A stretch of DNA of 64,000 nt from Microcebus murinus. Its lineage: Eukaryota; Chordata; Mammalia; Primates; Cheirogaleidae. The translations under genes and the position numbers were made by a program. This document shows positions 63,972 to 64,000 of this stretch, piece by piece. Positions within the stretch are counted from its first letter, which is position 1. Each line of letters begins with the position of its first letter. Below the pieces are notes generated by a model. The model ran no database searches and was not told the origin of the DNA. It saw nothing but the letters and a program-made list of their open reading frames with translations. The stretch is taken from positions 28,484,727 through 28,548,726 of the forward strand of contig NC_134115.1 in NCBI RefSeq assembly GCF_040939455.1, written 5' to 3'.

Positions 63972-64000
63972 TGTCGCGCCCGCCTCGCCAGCAAGGAAGA
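63972..64000 (-). repeat. 5' LTR of the provirus, first 29 bases (truncated by window)
   Basis: Identical over all 29 bases to 59,845-59,873, the matching end of the other LTR. The rest lies beyond base 64,000. Confidence 0.93.

Larger units (their letters stand above)
59845..64000 (-). mobile_element. IAP-like endogenous retrovirus (provirus), cut by window end
   Basis: Read on the minus strand: 5' LTR end (64,000-63,972), 2-base spacer, tRNA-Phe primer site (63,969-63,952), short leader of under 100 bp, gag-pol fusion frame, env remnant, polypurine tract (60,187-60,173), and complete 3' LTR (60,172-59,845). The class II (betaretrovirus-like) assignment comes from the polymerase sequence. 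The Phe primer and a short LTR beginning TGTGGGG with 'GCCATTACAAGTTGGCGC' are like rodent intracisternal A-particles; that resemblance is from memory. The total length, about 4.5 kb with a full 5' LTR, is well short of a complete 7-9 kb provirus. It lies antisense to the presumed APBA1 transcript. Confidence 0.88.

Overview
The window is nuclear DNA of a primate, most likely a strepsirrhine (lemur-type). Several Alu copies carry the insertion 'ctataaatagaaagaaattaattgg' type linker in the left arm (about 5,055, 23,790, 27,175 and 33,710, and antisense near 12,330), which I know from lemur Alu subfamilies, alongside older AluJ-like copies. MIR, L2, L1M, Tigger, hAT and MaLR fossils fit a primate background. 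The species is inferred, not proven.

Layout. (1) 1-14,291: the last four coding exons of PTAR1 on the + strand (393-497, 1269-1482, 10965-11266, 13949-14291). They join in frame and carry four prenyltransferase-alpha repeats (W..R motifs). The first ~80 codons lie left of the window. (2) 14,292-~23,200: repeat-poor, AT-rich DNA with several AATAAA signals, probably the long PTAR1 3' UTR. (3) ~23,200-47,500: intergenic DNA made mostly of L1 relics, nested SINEs, hAT/Tigger fossils and microsatellites. (4) 47,560-48,620: a strong CpG island with GC boxes, a GGC run and a splice donor at 48,418/48,419. By position next to PTAR1 (human 9q21 order PTAR1-APBA1) it is best read as the APBA1 promoter and non-coding first exon on the + strand. 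(5) 48,419-64,000: presumably APBA1 intron 1, with L2, hAT and MaLR fossils.

(6) 59,845-64,000: a minus-strand endogenous retrovirus, the most interesting element here. It has a 328-bp TG...CA LTR, a polypurine tract, and an 18/18 tRNA-Phe primer-binding site, and its second LTR begins at 63,972 and runs off the window. LTR form and primer are like rodent intracisternal A-particles (IAP). Its long open frame (957 codons) is an in-frame gag-pol deletion fusion. It has a Gag start, a very basic repeat-derived tract, a reverse transcriptase that lacks its YxDD region, then RNase H and integrase with all catalytic residues visible. env is reduced to a broken surface-subunit fragment. The layout resembles the non-autonomous gag-pol-fusion IAP class of mice.

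The two host genes are unrelated in function: PTAR1 is a lipid-transferase subunit and APBA1 a neuronal adaptor. The provirus lies antisense to the presumed APBA1 transcript.
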